Source: Nocardiopsis sp. JB363 (lineage in GTDB: Bacteria > Actinomycetota > Actinomycetes > Streptosporangiales > Streptosporangiaceae). From it: DNA of 55,935 nt. The position numbers and the translations under genes were made by a program. Every line of letters starts with the position of its first letter. Within the stretch, counting starts at the first letter, position 1. The stretch is from positions 1-55,935 of the forward strand of contig NZ_FRFF01000078.1 of the NCBI RefSeq assembly GCF_900143625.1, read 5' to 3'. This document shows positions 34,167 through 42,777 of the stretch, piece after piece. The notes beneath the pieces were generated by a model that saw only the letters and a program-made list of their open reading frames with translations, did not search any database and was not told the DNA's origin.

Positions 34167-35296
34167 AGATGCGTGTGGGGGTCGTGTGTCCCTACTCCTG
34201 GGACGTGCCGGGCGGGGTCCAACAGCACGTGGGCGACCTCGCCGAGGCGCTCATCGCCATGGGCCACCACGTGTCCGTGCTGGCCCCGGTGGGCGACCCC
34301 GAGCACCCGACACCGTCCTACCTCGTCTCGGCGGGGCGACCCGTCCCCGTGCCCTACAACGGCTCGGTGGCCCGCATCCGCTTCGGCCCCCGCGCCTCCG
34401 CGCACGTTCGCCGCTGGCTCGCCGAGGGCGACTTCGATGTCCTGCACGTCCACGAACCGGCCGCGCCCAGCCTCTCCCTGCTGGCCTGTTGGTCGACGGA
34501 CGGCCCCATCGTCGCCACCTTCCACACCTCCAACCCGCGTTCGCGGGCGATGTCGGCCACCTCCACCGCCCTGCGCTCCGCCCTGGAGAAGATCAACGCC
34601 CGAATCGCGGTGTCCGAGGCCGCGCGACGCACCCTGGTCGAACATGTGGGCGGCGACGCCGTGCTGATCCCCAACGGGGTGTCGGTACGTCGCTTCACGC
34701 GCGCGCGACCGCTGCCCGGGTGGCCCGGCGAGGGCGGCTCCATCGGTTTCCTCGGCCGCCTGGACGAACCCCGCAAGGGCCTGGGGGTGCTGATCGAGGC
34801 CTTCACCCACCTGGCCCCGCACCGGCCGGGCCTACGGCTGCTCCTGGCGGGTCCCGGCCGACCGGACCTGTCCGGGGTCCCCGACGACCTGCGCGAACGC
34901 GTGGTCTCGCTCGGTCGACTCGACGATGACGACAAGGTCCGCGCCTACCATTCCTCCGACGTCTTCTGCGCACCCAACCTGGGCGGGGAGAGCTTCGGCA
35001 TCGTCCTCACCGAGGCGATGGCCGCCGGCGCCGCCATCGTCGCCAGCGACATCCCCGCGTTCGACGCGGTCCTGGCCGGCGGCGCGGCCGGAGAGCTCTT
35101 CCGGGTGGCCGACCCCCACCACCTGGCCGAACGGGCCGCCGTTCTGCTCGACGACCCCGACCGGCGCGCGGAACTCTCTCGTGCGGCCCGCGCCACCGTG
35201 CGCGCCTACGACTGGGACACCGTCGCCGCGGACATCGCCCACGTGTACGAGACCGTCCTGCTCGGTGCCCGCCATCGTCCCGTACCGCAGGGGTGA
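34163..35296 (+). CDS. pimA: Phosphatidylinositol mannosyltransferase
   Basis: This 377-residue GT4 enzyme adds the first mannose to phosphatidylinositol from GDP-mannose at the inner membrane face. It shows VGVVCPYSWDVPGGVQQHVG at the start (GGVQ loop), VLHVHEPAAPSLS, AVSEAARRTLV, IPNGVSVRRF, GFLGRLDEPRKGLGVLIEAF, and the donor-site GGESFGIVLTEAMAAG. Identity as PimA rests on these motifs and on the pgsA-patA neighbours. GTG at 34163 overlaps the previous stop; ATG at 34169 is the alternative. Confidence 0.93.
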   Translation: MKMRVGVVCPYSWDVPGGVQQHVGDLAEALIAMGHHVSVLAPVGDPEHPTPSYLVSAGRPVPVPYNGSVARIRFGPRASAHVRRWLAEGDFDVLHVHEPAAPSLSLLACWSTDGPIVATFHTSNPRSRAMSATSTALRSALEKINARIAVSEAARRTLVEHVGGDAVLIPNGVSVRRFTRARPLPGWPGEGGSIGFLGRLDEPRKGLGVLIEAFTHLAPHRPGLRLLLAGPGRPDLSGVPDDLRERVVSLGRLDDDDKVRAYHSSDVFCAPNLGGESFGIVLTEAMAAGAAIVASDIPAFDAVLAGGAAGELFRVADPHHLAERAAVLLDDPDRRAELSRAARATVRAYDWDTVAADIAHVYETVLLGARHRPVPQG

Positions 35297-35323
35297 GCGA
35301 TCCTGAGCGATGACGTCTCCTTC

Positions 35324-35917
35324 GTGGGCACGGTGGTCGCCGTCCTGCTGGTCCTGGCCCTGATCGGCTTCTACCTGTCCTGGCGAGCCACCCGACTGGA
35401 CCGGCTCCACCACCGTGTGGAGACCGCGCGCGCGGCGCTGGACGTCGCCCTGCTCCGCCGAGCCGCCGCCGTCCTCGACCTGGCCGCATCCGGCCACCTC
35501 GGCACCGAGGCGTCGGTCGGACTCAGGGAGGCCGCCAACCGGGTTCGCCGAGCCGACGCCCCCCACCGGGAGCTCGCCGAGAGCGCCTTGTCGGCGACCC
35601 TGCGCGAAACCCTGGGTACACGCACCGCCCTCACCACCGGCCGGGAGTCCCAGGAGGTGCGGGTCGCGGCCCGCGGGGTCCACCTCGCCCGCGTGTTCCA
35701 CAACGACGCGGTCGGCGACACCCGCCGCGCACGCCGTTCCCGACTCGTTCGGCTCCTGCGTCTGGCGGGCACCGCCGCCCTGCCCGACTTCTTCGAGATG
35801 GACGACCAGGCGCCCGAGGCCGCCCACCCGCGGCCGACCCCCCGCGGTTCCACCGTGGAGCGGGCATCCGGCGACAAACACCTATCTGGTCAAAGGTCCC
35901 GAAACGGCCCTGACTAG
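35324..35917 (+). CDS. Single-pass membrane protein downstream of pimA
   Basis: The 197-residue protein has one N-terminal helix (TVVAVLLVLALIGFYLSW) followed by a charged, mostly helical cytoplasmic part rich in Arg and Ala, recalling LemA-like proteins but without a firm match. The GTG at 35324 lacks a good ribosome-binding site. Translation may instead begin at CTG 35303, seven bases after the pimA stop region with GGGGTGAG in front, giving MSDDVSF before the GTG. It is probably co-expressed with pimA. Function unknown. Confidence 0.7.
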   Translation: MGTVVAVLLVLALIGFYLSWRATRLDRLHHRVETARAALDVALLRRAAAVLDLAASGHLGTEASVGLREAANRVRRADAPHRELAESALSATLRETLGTRTALTTGRESQEVRVAARGVHLARVFHNDAVGDTRRARRSRLVRLLRLAGTAALPDFFEMDDQAPEAAHPRPTPRGSTVERASGDKHLSGQRSRNGPD

Positions 35918-35992
35918 GATGGGGATCTGCACCGAGGCCCTCGCATCAGGGCCGATCCCCCGATCAGCAGACGAAAACAGGAGCCCACCACC

Positions 35993-36904
35993 GTGGCTGA
36001 CAACGCAACGAACAGCTCCGACGACGCCGTCGGTACCCAGCGCGTCAAGCGCGGAATGGCCGAGCAGCTCAAGAACGGCGTCATCATGGACGTCGTCACC
36101 CCTGAGCAGGCCAGGATCGCCGAGGACGCCGGCGCCGTGGCGGTCATGGCCCTGGAACGCGTCCCCGCCGACATTCGCAGGGACGGCGGGGTGGCCCGCA
36201 TGTCCGACCCGGACATGATCGACGGCATCGTCGAGGCGGTCTCCATCCCGGTGATGGCCAAGGTCCGTATCGGCCACTTCGTCGAGGCCCGGGTACTGGA
36301 GTCCCTCGGCGTCGACTTCATCGACGAGTCCGAGGTCCTCACCCCCGCCGACGAGGCCTACCACATCGACAAGTGGGCGTTCAGCGTCCCGTTCGTCTGT
36401 GGTGCCACCAACCTCGGCGAGGCCCTGCGTCGTCTCTCCGAGGGCGCCGCCATGATCCGTTCCAAGGGCGAGGCCGGCACCGGCAACGTCGTCGAGGCCA
36501 CCCGCCACATGCGCTCCATCAGCGGCGAGATCAAGCGTCTGGGCACCCTGGACGAGCCCGAGCTGTTCGGCGCCGCCAAGGAACTGCGCGCCCCCTACGA
36601 GATCGTCAAGGAGGTCGCGCGGCTGGGCAAGCTGCCGGTGCCGCTGTTCTCCGCCGGTGGTGTGGCCACCCCCGCCGACGCCGCCCTCATGCGGCAGCTG
36701 GGCGCCGAGAGCGTCTTCGTGGGTTCGGGAATCTTCAAGTCCGGTGACCCGGCCAAGCGCGCCGACGCCATCGTGCAGGCCACCCTGCACTACGAGGACC
36801 CGGCCGTGATCGCCCGCGTCTCCCGAGGACTGGGCGAGGCCATGGTCGGCATCAACCTGGAGGAGCAGCCCGACTCCCAGCGTTACGCCGGTCGAGGCTG
36901 GTAA
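35993..36904 (+). CDS. pdxS: Pyridoxal 5'-phosphate synthase, lyase subunit
   Basis: This 303-residue (beta/alpha)8 barrel makes pyridoxal phosphate from ribose 5-phosphate, glyceraldehyde 3-phosphate and ammonia. Visible are [20 protein letters not shown], the active lysine in [26 protein letters not shown], and the phosphate loop [13 protein letters not shown]. It forms a large complex with PdxT, which supplies ammonia. GTG at 35993 follows AGGAGCCC. An 18-bp hairpin separates it from pdxT. Confidence 0.97.
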   Translation: MADNATNSSDDAVGTQRVKRGMAEQLKNGVIMDVVTPEQARIAEDAGAVAVMALERVPADIRRDGGVARMSDPDMIDGIVEAVSIPVMAKVRIGHFVEARVLESLGVDFIDESEVLTPADEAYHIDKWAFSVPFVCGATNLGEALRRLSEGAAMIRSKGEAGTGNVVEATRHMRSISGEIKRLGTLDEPELFGAAKELRAPYEIVKEVARLGKLPVPLFSAGGVATPADAALMRQLGAESVFVGSGIFKSGDPAKRADAIVQATLHYEDPAVIARVSRGLGEAMVGINLEEQPDSQRYAGRGW

Positions 36905-36911
36905 CGGCGTT

Positions 36912-36963
36912 GAAGACGCGGGCGGGGTGTGGTGGGGGACCGGCGCACCCCGCCCGCGTCTTC
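36912..36963 (+). terminator. 18-bp hairpin between pdxS and pdxT
   Basis: GAAGACGCGGGCGGGGTG (36912-36929) and its exact complement (36946-36963) enclose a 16-base loop. It begins eight bases after the pdxS stop and ends 36 bases before the pdxT TTG. It could terminate part of the transcript and so set the PdxS:PdxT ratio, or protect the 3' end of pdxS mRNA. Confidence 0.7.
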
Positions 36964-36999
36964 ATCGCGATTCCGCTGGACATTCGAATGAGGACGTAC

Positions 37000-37608
37000 T
37001 TGACCGCTGTACCCACCATCGGTGTTCTCGCCCTCCAAGGGGACGTGGCCGAGCACGTCGCCGTCCTACGTTCCCTGGACGTGCCCGTGGTGAGGGTCCT
37101 TTCCCCCGAGCACCTGGACGCCGTGGACGGTATGGTCCTGCCGGGTGGCGAGTCCACCACCATGTCCAAGCTGGCGCTGCGCTACGGCCTCATGGAGCCG
37201 CTGCGCGAACGTGTCGCGGCGGGTATGCCCGCCTACGGGACCTGCGCCGGCATGATCATGCTCGCCGATGAGATCCTCGGCGGTACCGACGACCAGCGCA
37301 CCGTCGGTGGGATCGACATGACTGTGCGCCGCAACGCCTTCGGACGCCAGAGGGAGTCCTTCGAGGCCCGCGTGCCGATCGACCGAATCGGTGGGGGACC
37401 CTTCGAGGCCGTGTTCATCCGGGCGCCCTGGGTGGAGCGGGTCGGATCCGGGGTCATCGTCCTCGGAGAAGTCAAGGGGCCGGGCGAGGCCGGTAGGATC
37501 GTCGCCGTACTACAGGGCGGCCTGATGGCCACGTCCTTCCATCCAGAACTCACCGGCGACGCGCGCATCCATCGCCTCTTCGTCGACATTGTGAAAGGAC
37601 ACGCATGA
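37000..37608 (+). CDS. pdxT: Pyridoxal 5'-phosphate synthase, glutaminase subunit
   Basis: This 202-residue class I glutaminase passes ammonia to PdxS. It begins [20 protein letters not shown] and contains [13 protein letters not shown], the nucleophile cysteine in [11 protein letters not shown], and the His-Glu pair in [13 protein letters not shown] at 37000 is preferred because GAGGA lies five bases upstream; ATG at 36988 is the other candidate. The stop overlaps the yebC ATG by four bases. Confidence 0.95.
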   Translation: MTAVPTIGVLALQGDVAEHVAVLRSLDVPVVRVLSPEHLDAVDGMVLPGGESTTMSKLALRYGLMEPLRERVAAGMPAYGTCAGMIMLADEILGGTDDQRTVGGIDMTVRRNAFGRQRESFEARVPIDRIGGGPFEAVFIRAPWVERVGSGVIVLGEVKGPGEAGRIVAVLQGGLMATSFHPELTGDARIHRLFVDIVKGHA

Positions 37609-38351
37609 GCGGCCACTCTAAGTGGGCCACCACCAAGCACAAGAAAGCCGTCATCGATGCCAAGCGCGGCAAGCTCTTCGCCAAGCTGGTCAAGAACATC
37701 GAGGTGGCAGCGCGCACCGGCGGTGGTGATCTCGAAGGCAACCCGACGCTCTACGACGCCATCCAGAAGGCGAAGAAGAACTCGGTCCCCTCGGACAACA
37801 TCGAACGTGCCCGCAAGCGTGGCTCCGGTGAGGAGGCCGGTGGCGCCGAGTGGCAGACCATCATGTACGAGGGGTACGCCCCCGGCGGGGTGGCGTTGTT
37901 GGTGGAGTGCCTCACCGACAACCGTAACCGCGCCGCTTCCGAGGTGCGCGTGGCGGTCACCCGCAACGGCGGCAACATGGCCGACGCCGGTTCGGTGTCG
38001 TACCTGTTCAACCGCAAGGGCGTCGTGATCGTGCCCAAGGAGGGCACCACCGAGGACGACGTCACCATGGCGGTGCTGGAGGCCGGTGCCGAGGAGGTCG
38101 AGGATCTCGGTGAGTCCTTCGAGATCATCTGCGAGGCCACCGACCTGATCCCGGTCCGTACGGCCCTACAGGAGGCCGGGATCGATTACGACTCGGCCGA
38201 CTCCAACTGGCTTCCCAGCATGGAGGTCCCGGTGGACGCCGAAACCGCGAAGAAGATCTTGCGCGTGGTGGACGCCCTGGAGGACTCCGACGACGTCCAG
38301 AACGTCTTCACCAACGCGAACATCCCCGACGAGGTCATGGCCGAGCTCTAG
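37605..38351 (+). CDS. yebC: YebC/PmpR family protein
   Basis: The 248-residue protein begins [20 protein letters not shown], the family hallmark, and keeps [40 protein letters not shown] and FNRKGVVIV. Members bind DNA as regulators in some species, and recent work links them to translation of proline stretches; which applies here is unknown. Its start overlaps pdxT (ATGA). The last codons (Ala-Glu-Leu-stop) lie in a palindrome shared with the convergent gene. Confidence 0.95.
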   Translation: MSGHSKWATTKHKKAVIDAKRGKLFAKLVKNIEVAARTGGGDLEGNPTLYDAIQKAKKNSVPSDNIERARKRGSGEEAGGAEWQTIMYEGYAPGGVALLVECLTDNRNRAASEVRVAVTRNGGNMADAGSVSYLFNRKGVVIVPKEGTTEDDVTMAVLEAGAEEVEDLGESFEIICEATDLIPVRTALQEAGIDYDSADSNWLPSMEVPVDAETAKKILRVVDALEDSDDVQNVFTNANIPDEVMAEL

Positions 38352-38360
38352 AGCTCGGCC
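38339..38360. terminator. 22-nt palindrome formed by two overlapping gene ends
   Basis: The palindrome has half-site GGCCGAGCTCT and is perfect over 22 bases, centred at 38349.5. It encodes the terminal Ala-Glu-Leu-stop of YebC on the plus strand and the same Ala-Glu-Leu-stop of the PurA-like protein on the minus strand; the two TAG codons overlap. The plus strand continues TTCTTCTTC, giving a terminator-like look in that direction. Confidence 0.65.
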
Positions 38361-39685
38361 TTCTTCTTCGGCGCCTGTGGTCGCACTCCTCGGGGGTGCG
38401 GCCACAGGTCGTTCGAGGTCCGTGAGACCACGTGGGCGTCGGCACGGGTCGGTCCGGAGAACACCGCCGCCAGGGGTGAACCCAGGGCGTGGGAGATCGC
38501 CTCGGCAGGCTCCGCCGGCATCGGGGCGAGGACCGGGTCGGCGTCGGCCAGTCTCCGGGTGAGCGCGGCCTGCCGGTCCAGGTCCCCGGCCGGGCCCGGA
38601 GCGATGCGCATGGGTGTGCCCGCGCCATCTCGATACCCGGTGCACCAGAGCAGGTCCCGTCCGATCCGGGTGGGCGCGTCGGCGTGGGTCACCACCAAGG
38701 CGTCCACCCCGCCGGTGGCGGCCAACGCGTAGCGGGCCGCCACCAGGTCCAGATGTCCCACCCGGAACGCGCCCTGCCAGGGGTGGTCGCGGTTGTGCCG
38801 GTCGGGCAGCCGGGCGGCGAGCACGGGATCCTCGGTCACCAGAGGACCGGCCCCGTGCCTGGTGGTGAAGGTGCGCAGCACCCCGAACCGGCGGGCGTCG
38901 CCCGGCCGCCCCGCCTCGTCGAGCAGGGTCAGCGGGTTGGCGGTGGTGGTCGTGGACCAGGTGGTGTGCGGGTGGAAACCGTGCCACTCGTCCAGCAGCA
39001 CACCCTGCGCCCCCTCGAACACCACCGGGGACCGGGCCAGCAGCCGGGGCAGGTACGTCTCGTCCACCAGACGGACCCGGTCGGCGAACGCGGCGTAGGC
39101 CTCCAGACATTCCTCCGGGTCGGGCCCGCCCTCCTCGCCCGAGGCCTCCGGCCCGAGCGCCTCGGCCAGGGCGACCAGTTTGCGGCGCAACCGCGCGGGC
39201 GTGGCGCAGTCGCCCACGGTGGGCGCCAGGTCGGGGTGGTCGATGGCGTACGCCATGGTCTCGCCCACGCCCATCCCGCAGGACCCGTGCCGGTCCGAGC
39301 CCCGTGCCCGCTCCCGTGCCCGGTTGGCCGCCCGGTGCCACGGCGTGCTGATCAACGCCCGCCGGTCCACGGTGACCAGCGACAACGGGTCCTCGACACC
39401 GAGCGATGCCAGGTGGGCCGCCTCCATGGCCAACGCGAACGGATCCACCACCATGAACCGGGAGAGGTGGGTGGGCACCGGCCCGTCCGGGGCGAGCGTG
39501 CCCGCCCCGAACTGGGAGAACGTGTGGTGCCGCCCGTCGGGGGTGACCACGTTGTGCGCCGCCTGGGCGCCCCCGTTGGCCCGCACGGCCGCCCCGTACC
39601 CACCGGTCGCGCACAGCAGGTCCACGGTCACCCCCTTGCCGGCGTCGCCGAACCCCAGGTCGACGACGATCGCGTGTGCGCTCAC
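38348..39685 (-). CDS. Divergent adenylosuccinate synthetase-like protein
   Basis: The 445-residue protein aligns by eye with PurA. It has a P-loop [14 protein letters not shown] (PurA: GDEGKGK), then [11 protein letters not shown] with the catalytic histidine, [38 protein letters not shown] and STTTTANP. The guanine-specificity segment reads VTHADAP instead of TKLDV, so nucleotide or amino-acid specificity is probably changed. It is the last gene of a four-gene operon with a VWA protein, a J-domain pseudokinase and a NrtR-type regulator, not part of a purine cluster. GTG at 39685 overlaps the VWA stop. Confidence 0.8.
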   Translation of the reverse strand: MSAHAIVVDLGFGDAGKGVTVDLLCATGGYGAAVRANGGAQAAHNVVTPDGRHHTFSQFGAGTLAPDGPVPTHLSRFMVVDPFALAMEAAHLASLGVEDPLSLVTVDRRALISTPWHRAANRARERARGSDRHGSCGMGVGETMAYAIDHPDLAPTVGDCATPARLRRKLVALAEALGPEASGEEGGPDPEECLEAYAAFADRVRLVDETYLPRLLARSPVVFEGAQGVLLDEWHGFHPHTTWSTTTTANPLTLLDEAGRPGDARRFGVLRTFTTRHGAGPLVTEDPVLAARLPDRHNRDHPWQGAFRVGHLDLVAARYALAATGGVDALVVTHADAPTRIGRDLLWCTGYRDGAGTPMRIAPGPAGDLDRQAALTRRLADADPVLAPMPAEPAEAISHALGSPLAAVFSGPTRADAHVVSRTSNDLWPHPRGVRPQAPKKKAEL

Positions 39686-40668
39686 AGCCGGTCCACCCCC
39701 GGCCCGTCGCCGGCCAGACCGGTCATGCCCGGGTCGGTGACGAGCGGTCCCCGCCCGTGGGACAGCGGTCGCAGCGCCTTGCCGACGGCCTCGCCGGCCT
39801 TCGACCCGGTGTCGACCAGGTCCCGCAGACCTTCGTCCAGGTCGATGGCCTCCTCGCCCAGGCCCACGGTGACCGCGATGGTCTCGCACACCGCGTCCAG
39901 GTCGTCCAGCAGGATCAGGTTCTGGCCCAGGTGCTCCTCCCAGAACCCGCGGACCCGGTCGTCGCGGAAGTGGGCGCTGCCGGTGGGCATGATGTAGTAC
40001 ACCTCGAACCGGCGTCGCAGCTCGTCCAGGATGGCGGGGAACGCGATGTTCTCGGCCAGGTCGTCGCCGATCACCTCGCGCACCTCGCGGGCCTTGACCG
40101 CGCCGTAGGCCATCTCGTCTCCGACGATGAACAGGTACCCGCGCCGACCGCGCTTGTCGAGGCAGTCCATGGCGGTGTGCCGGGCCATGAAGTACATGGC
40201 CAGTTCGTAGGACTCGGTCATCTGACCCCCGCCCCCGCCCTCCAATAGCAGGTTGCCGAGGTCGTCCTCCAGTTCGTTGCCGGACTCGAACTGGCCGATC
40301 TGCAGGGGTACCCGGTCGCACGTGGCGTCGCCGATCGCGCCGAACAGGATCTGGGGGTCCTCCACGTACCCCTTGCGCAGCAGCAGCCCGAACAGGTCGG
40401 GCAGCTTGGTCCGCAGCACGCGGGGGACGCCGCCCATGGAGCCGGTGACGTCGAACAGCACCGACACCGCCAGGGAGTTCGGGTGGGCGTCGGAGTCGCG
40501 GCTCTCGCGGACGGTGACCCCGTGGGGGTCCAGGTCCGGGTGCGGCTTCCAGGTGCCGCGCGCGCCCTTGGTGGCGTTGTCGTGGTAGTCGAACGCGCCG
40601 ATGCCGCGCGAGGACCGGTAGGCCTGTCGGGCGTGGTAGGCGTCGGTGGACCAGTGGCTGCTTCCCAT
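39682..40668 (-). CDS. VWA-domain protein of the PurA-like operon
   Basis: The 328-residue protein carries a von Willebrand A-like domain: SVLFDVTGSMGG at about residues 69-80 has the MIDAS DxTGS form, followed by ILFGAIGDATCD and YLFIVGDEMAYGA. The N-terminal 60 residues and a C-terminal segment are not recognised. There is no signal peptide, so it acts in the cytoplasm, where VWA proteins usually serve as metal-dependent protein-binding partners. ATG at 40668 follows AAGGAG by seven bases. Downstream coupling to the PurA-like gene is by a four-base overlap. Confidence 0.85.
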   Translation of the reverse strand: MGSSHWSTDAYHARQAYRSSRGIGAFDYHDNATKGARGTWKPHPDLDPHGVTVRESRDSDAHPNSLAVSVLFDVTGSMGGVPRVLRTKLPDLFGLLLRKGYVEDPQILFGAIGDATCDRVPLQIGQFESGNELEDDLGNLLLEGGGGGQMTESYELAMYFMARHTAMDCLDKRGRRGYLFIVGDEMAYGAVKAREVREVIGDDLAENIAFPAILDELRRRFEVYYIMPTGSAHFRDDRVRGFWEEHLGQNLILLDDLDAVCETIAVTVGLGEEAIDLDEGLRDLVDTGSKAGEAVGKALRPLSHGRGPLVTDPGMTGLAGDGPGVDRL

Positions 40669-40701
40669 GGCGGTCTCCTTCGATCGTGGTGAGAGGTGGG
40701 T

Positions 40702-41805
40702 TCAGGGGGTGGGCATGTGGAAGGGGCGGAACCGACGCGGCCCGAAGGACCGTTCCAGGGCATCGTCCAACTCCCCGAGCAGGGCGAACGCGTCGGAGGG
40801 CCGCCGTCGGGGTGCCGGCAGCGAGCAGCCCCGCGCGAGCGCCGACAGCCGTCGTGGCAGCCGGCCGGCGGTCACGAACTCCACGCACTTCGTCGCCATG
40901 TACACGTCGATGGCGGGCAGCGCGGGGCGCCGGTCGGCGACCTCGGGCGGGTACGTCTCCTCGCGGCGCGGCACCATCGCCGGAACGTGCGGCGCGCGGC
41001 GGGTCGCGTCGAAGGTCACCGAGTAGCACCAGTCCACGAGAACCAGACCGTGCTTCTCGGGGTGGATCAGGACGTGTTCGGGAACCACGGCTCCGTGCAC
41101 GACCCCGGCGCGGTGGGCGTTGCCGATCGCCACCAGCAGCCGGCGCCACATCCAGGCGGCGTCCCTCGCGTCGATCCCGTCGGGGTACGCGCGCCGTACC
41201 TCGGCCAGGTCGTGGAACCCCGACAGTCGCCCCAGAAGGTTGCCGTGCCGTTCCACCCGCGTGGTCGGGTCCCGGTGTCGGAGCGTCCCGATCAGTGGGG
41301 GCGCGAACGCGCGGTAGCGTCGCTCGCCCCGTTCACGGACACGCCGCAGCGCGGTGGCCTCGGCCCGCAGCAGGTCGTTGTCGCGGGGAGCTCGGGGGAG
41401 TTTGAGCACCGCGTCCCGCCACCGGTCCCCGTCCCGGTAGCGCGCCGCGCGCAGGTCGGCGATGTCGCCTTCGGCCAGGGGACGACCGCGATCGACGTGG
41501 TAGGTGCGCTCCTCGGTGGTCAGGACCAGATCGTTCAGGCCCGGGCCGCCATGGACCGCGTCCCGGTAGCGGCGCCAGGAATCGGTGAGGCGGATGAACC
41601 CCCGCGCCGCGGCCACCCGATGTTCCGCGGGTGCGGTGTCGGGGTGCAGCCGCCGGGCGAGCCGACGGTAGGCCGCGGTGGCGGCGGACGGGACCCGGCC
41701 GTCCTCGGGCAGCGGCCCGAACAGGTCGGCGGGTCCGGCCGCCAGGTCGACCCGGCGCAGGGCGGAGTCGATGGTCTCGTGGGCTCGCGGTTCCGGGCCG
41801 GTCAT
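40702..41805 (-). CDS. J-domain protein fused to a kinase-like (pseudokinase) domain
   Basis: The 367-residue protein starts with a DnaJ-type J domain (residues about 20-80) holding the HPD motif in YRRLARRLHPDTA. A Ser/Thr-kinase-like domain follows: lysine in DAVLKLPRAP, helix-C glutamate in LLRAEATALRRV, then HGAVVPEHVLIHP in the catalytic loop and LVLVDWCYS where DFG should be. The HRD aspartate and the catalytic lysine are replaced and Asn is His, so phosphotransfer looks unlikely or atypical. ATG at 41805 overlaps the NrtR-type stop. The two-domain fusion suggests Hsp70-linked regulation of the operon partners. Confidence 0.82.
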   Translation of the reverse strand: MTGPEPRAHETIDSALRRVDLAAGPADLFGPLPEDGRVPSAATAAYRRLARRLHPDTAPAEHRVAAARGFIRLTDSWRRYRDAVHGGPGLNDLVLTTEERTYHVDRGRPLAEGDIADLRAARYRDGDRWRDAVLKLPRAPRDNDLLRAEATALRRVRERGERRYRAFAPPLIGTLRHRDPTTRVERHGNLLGRLSGFHDLAEVRRAYPDGIDARDAAWMWRRLLVAIGNAHRAGVVHGAVVPEHVLIHPEKHGLVLVDWCYSVTFDATRRAPHVPAMVPRREETYPPEVADRRPALPAIDVYMATKCVEFVTAGRLPRRLSALARGCSLPAPRRRPSDAFALLGELDDALERSFGPRRFRPFHMPTP

Positions 41806-42578
41806 TGGGCACCGCGGAGCAGCGGCGGGTGCAACAGGGCGGCCCCGCCCGCCCGGTACAGGCGGGCGCGTCGGCCTCCACCCGAGCCGCCCCGGTCGGC
41901 CAGTTCACCGGTGTCCTCGACGAATCCGGGGGTGGCGAGGATCTTGCGGTGGAAGTTGGCGGCGTGCAGGGTGCGTCCCCAGATCGCCTCGTACACCCCG
42001 CGCAGGGCGGTGATGGTGAATGCCGGGGGGAGGAACGCGGTGGCCAGCGACGTGTATTCGAGTTTGGAGCGGGCCCGTTCGACGGCGTCGTCGAGGATGC
42101 GGGCGTGGTCGAAGGCCGTTCCCTCCTGTCCCGTCCAGGGCGCCCAAGCGGCTTCGGCGGTGTCGCGCCCCGCTTCGGGGTCGGGCAGGTCGGGGGCGAA
42201 CACCATGTACGCCACCGAGATCACCCGCATGCGCGGGTCGCGGCCGAGCGCTCCGTAGGTGCCCAGCTGTTCCAGGTGGATCTCGGCGGGCATCGGGGTC
42301 TTCTCGGTGAGGACGCGCAGCGCGGCGTCCGGAAGGTCGGGGTCCGCCGGTCCGGCCTCGGAGTCCTGAGCGCGGACGAACCCGCCGGGCAGGGCCCACA
42401 GTCCGCGTTGGGGGTGGGCGGCGCGGCGGGCCAAGAGGACGTGGGGGAGGCCCTCGCGGATGGTCAGGGCCACCACGTCCACGGTCACCGCGGCGGGCGC
42501 GAAGGCGTGCGGGTCGTAGGAGGACAGGAACCCGCGTTCGTCCCCGTCGTCGTACCGCCGGTCGATCCCCTCGGACAC
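41802..42578 (-). CDS. NrtR-like NUDIX transcriptional regulator
   Basis: The 258-residue protein has an N-terminal NUDIX fold (VDVVALTIREGLPHVLLARR, GLWALPGGFV) that lacks a canonical Nudix box; the region after GGFV reads RAQDSEAGPADPDLPDAALR. A C-terminal winged helix follows (FTITALRGVYEAIWGRTLHA, NFHRKILATPGFVEDTGE). This is the NrtR layout, in which the NUDIX part senses ADP-ribose-type ligands instead of cutting them. GTG at 42578 has AGGGG seven bases upstream. An inverted repeat lies just before it, consistent with autoregulation of the operon. Confidence 0.85.
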   Translation of the reverse strand: MSEGIDRRYDDGDERGFLSSYDPHAFAPAAVTVDVVALTIREGLPHVLLARRAAHPQRGLWALPGGFVRAQDSEAGPADPDLPDAALRVLTEKTPMPAEIHLEQLGTYGALGRDPRMRVISVAYMVFAPDLPDPEAGRDTAEAAWAPWTGQEGTAFDHARILDDAVERARSKLEYTSLATAFLPPAFTITALRGVYEAIWGRTLHAANFHRKILATPGFVEDTGELADRGGSGGGRRARLYRAGGAALLHPPLLRGAQ

Positions 42579-42591
42579 TTCCGACCCCTTA

Positions 42592-42630
42592 GTTGTGCTC
42601 AGCTTGAGTAATTCTCTTACTGAGAACAAC
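42592..42630. promoter_or_regulatory. Inverted repeat upstream of the NrtR-type gene, likely operator
   Basis: GTTGTGCTCAG (42592-42602) and CTGAGAACAAC (42620-42630) are inverted with one mismatch. Inside them lies a second perfect repeat, AGTAA-TTCTC-TTACT (42607-42621). The site is an AT-rich island 14 bases ahead of the GTG, where the NrtR-type regulator or another factor could control the operon. Confidence 0.55.
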
Positions 42631-42777
42631 ATAACCCGCACTGCGCCTCCTGTCCAGCCCCGGACTCGACCAGGGCGGTAGCGTCGACACGCGTGAGGGG
42701 CGGCGGGCGCTGTCGTCCCACGCCGCTAGCATGGTGCGAACGAACGTTCGACCGAGTGAGAGAATCAGGGTGACCAC

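Noticed and set aside
35294..35323. GTG at 35293 overlapping the pimA stop as start of the next gene
   Set aside because: That frame ends after six codons. The next gene must start at CTG 35303 or GTG 35324.
39686..41149. Long upstream extension (to 933 residues) of the PurA-like frame
   Set aside because: The extension overlaps the VWA and J-domain genes out of frame and has Arg/Pro-rich low-complexity sequence. The GTG at 39685 with four-base overlap is the natural start.
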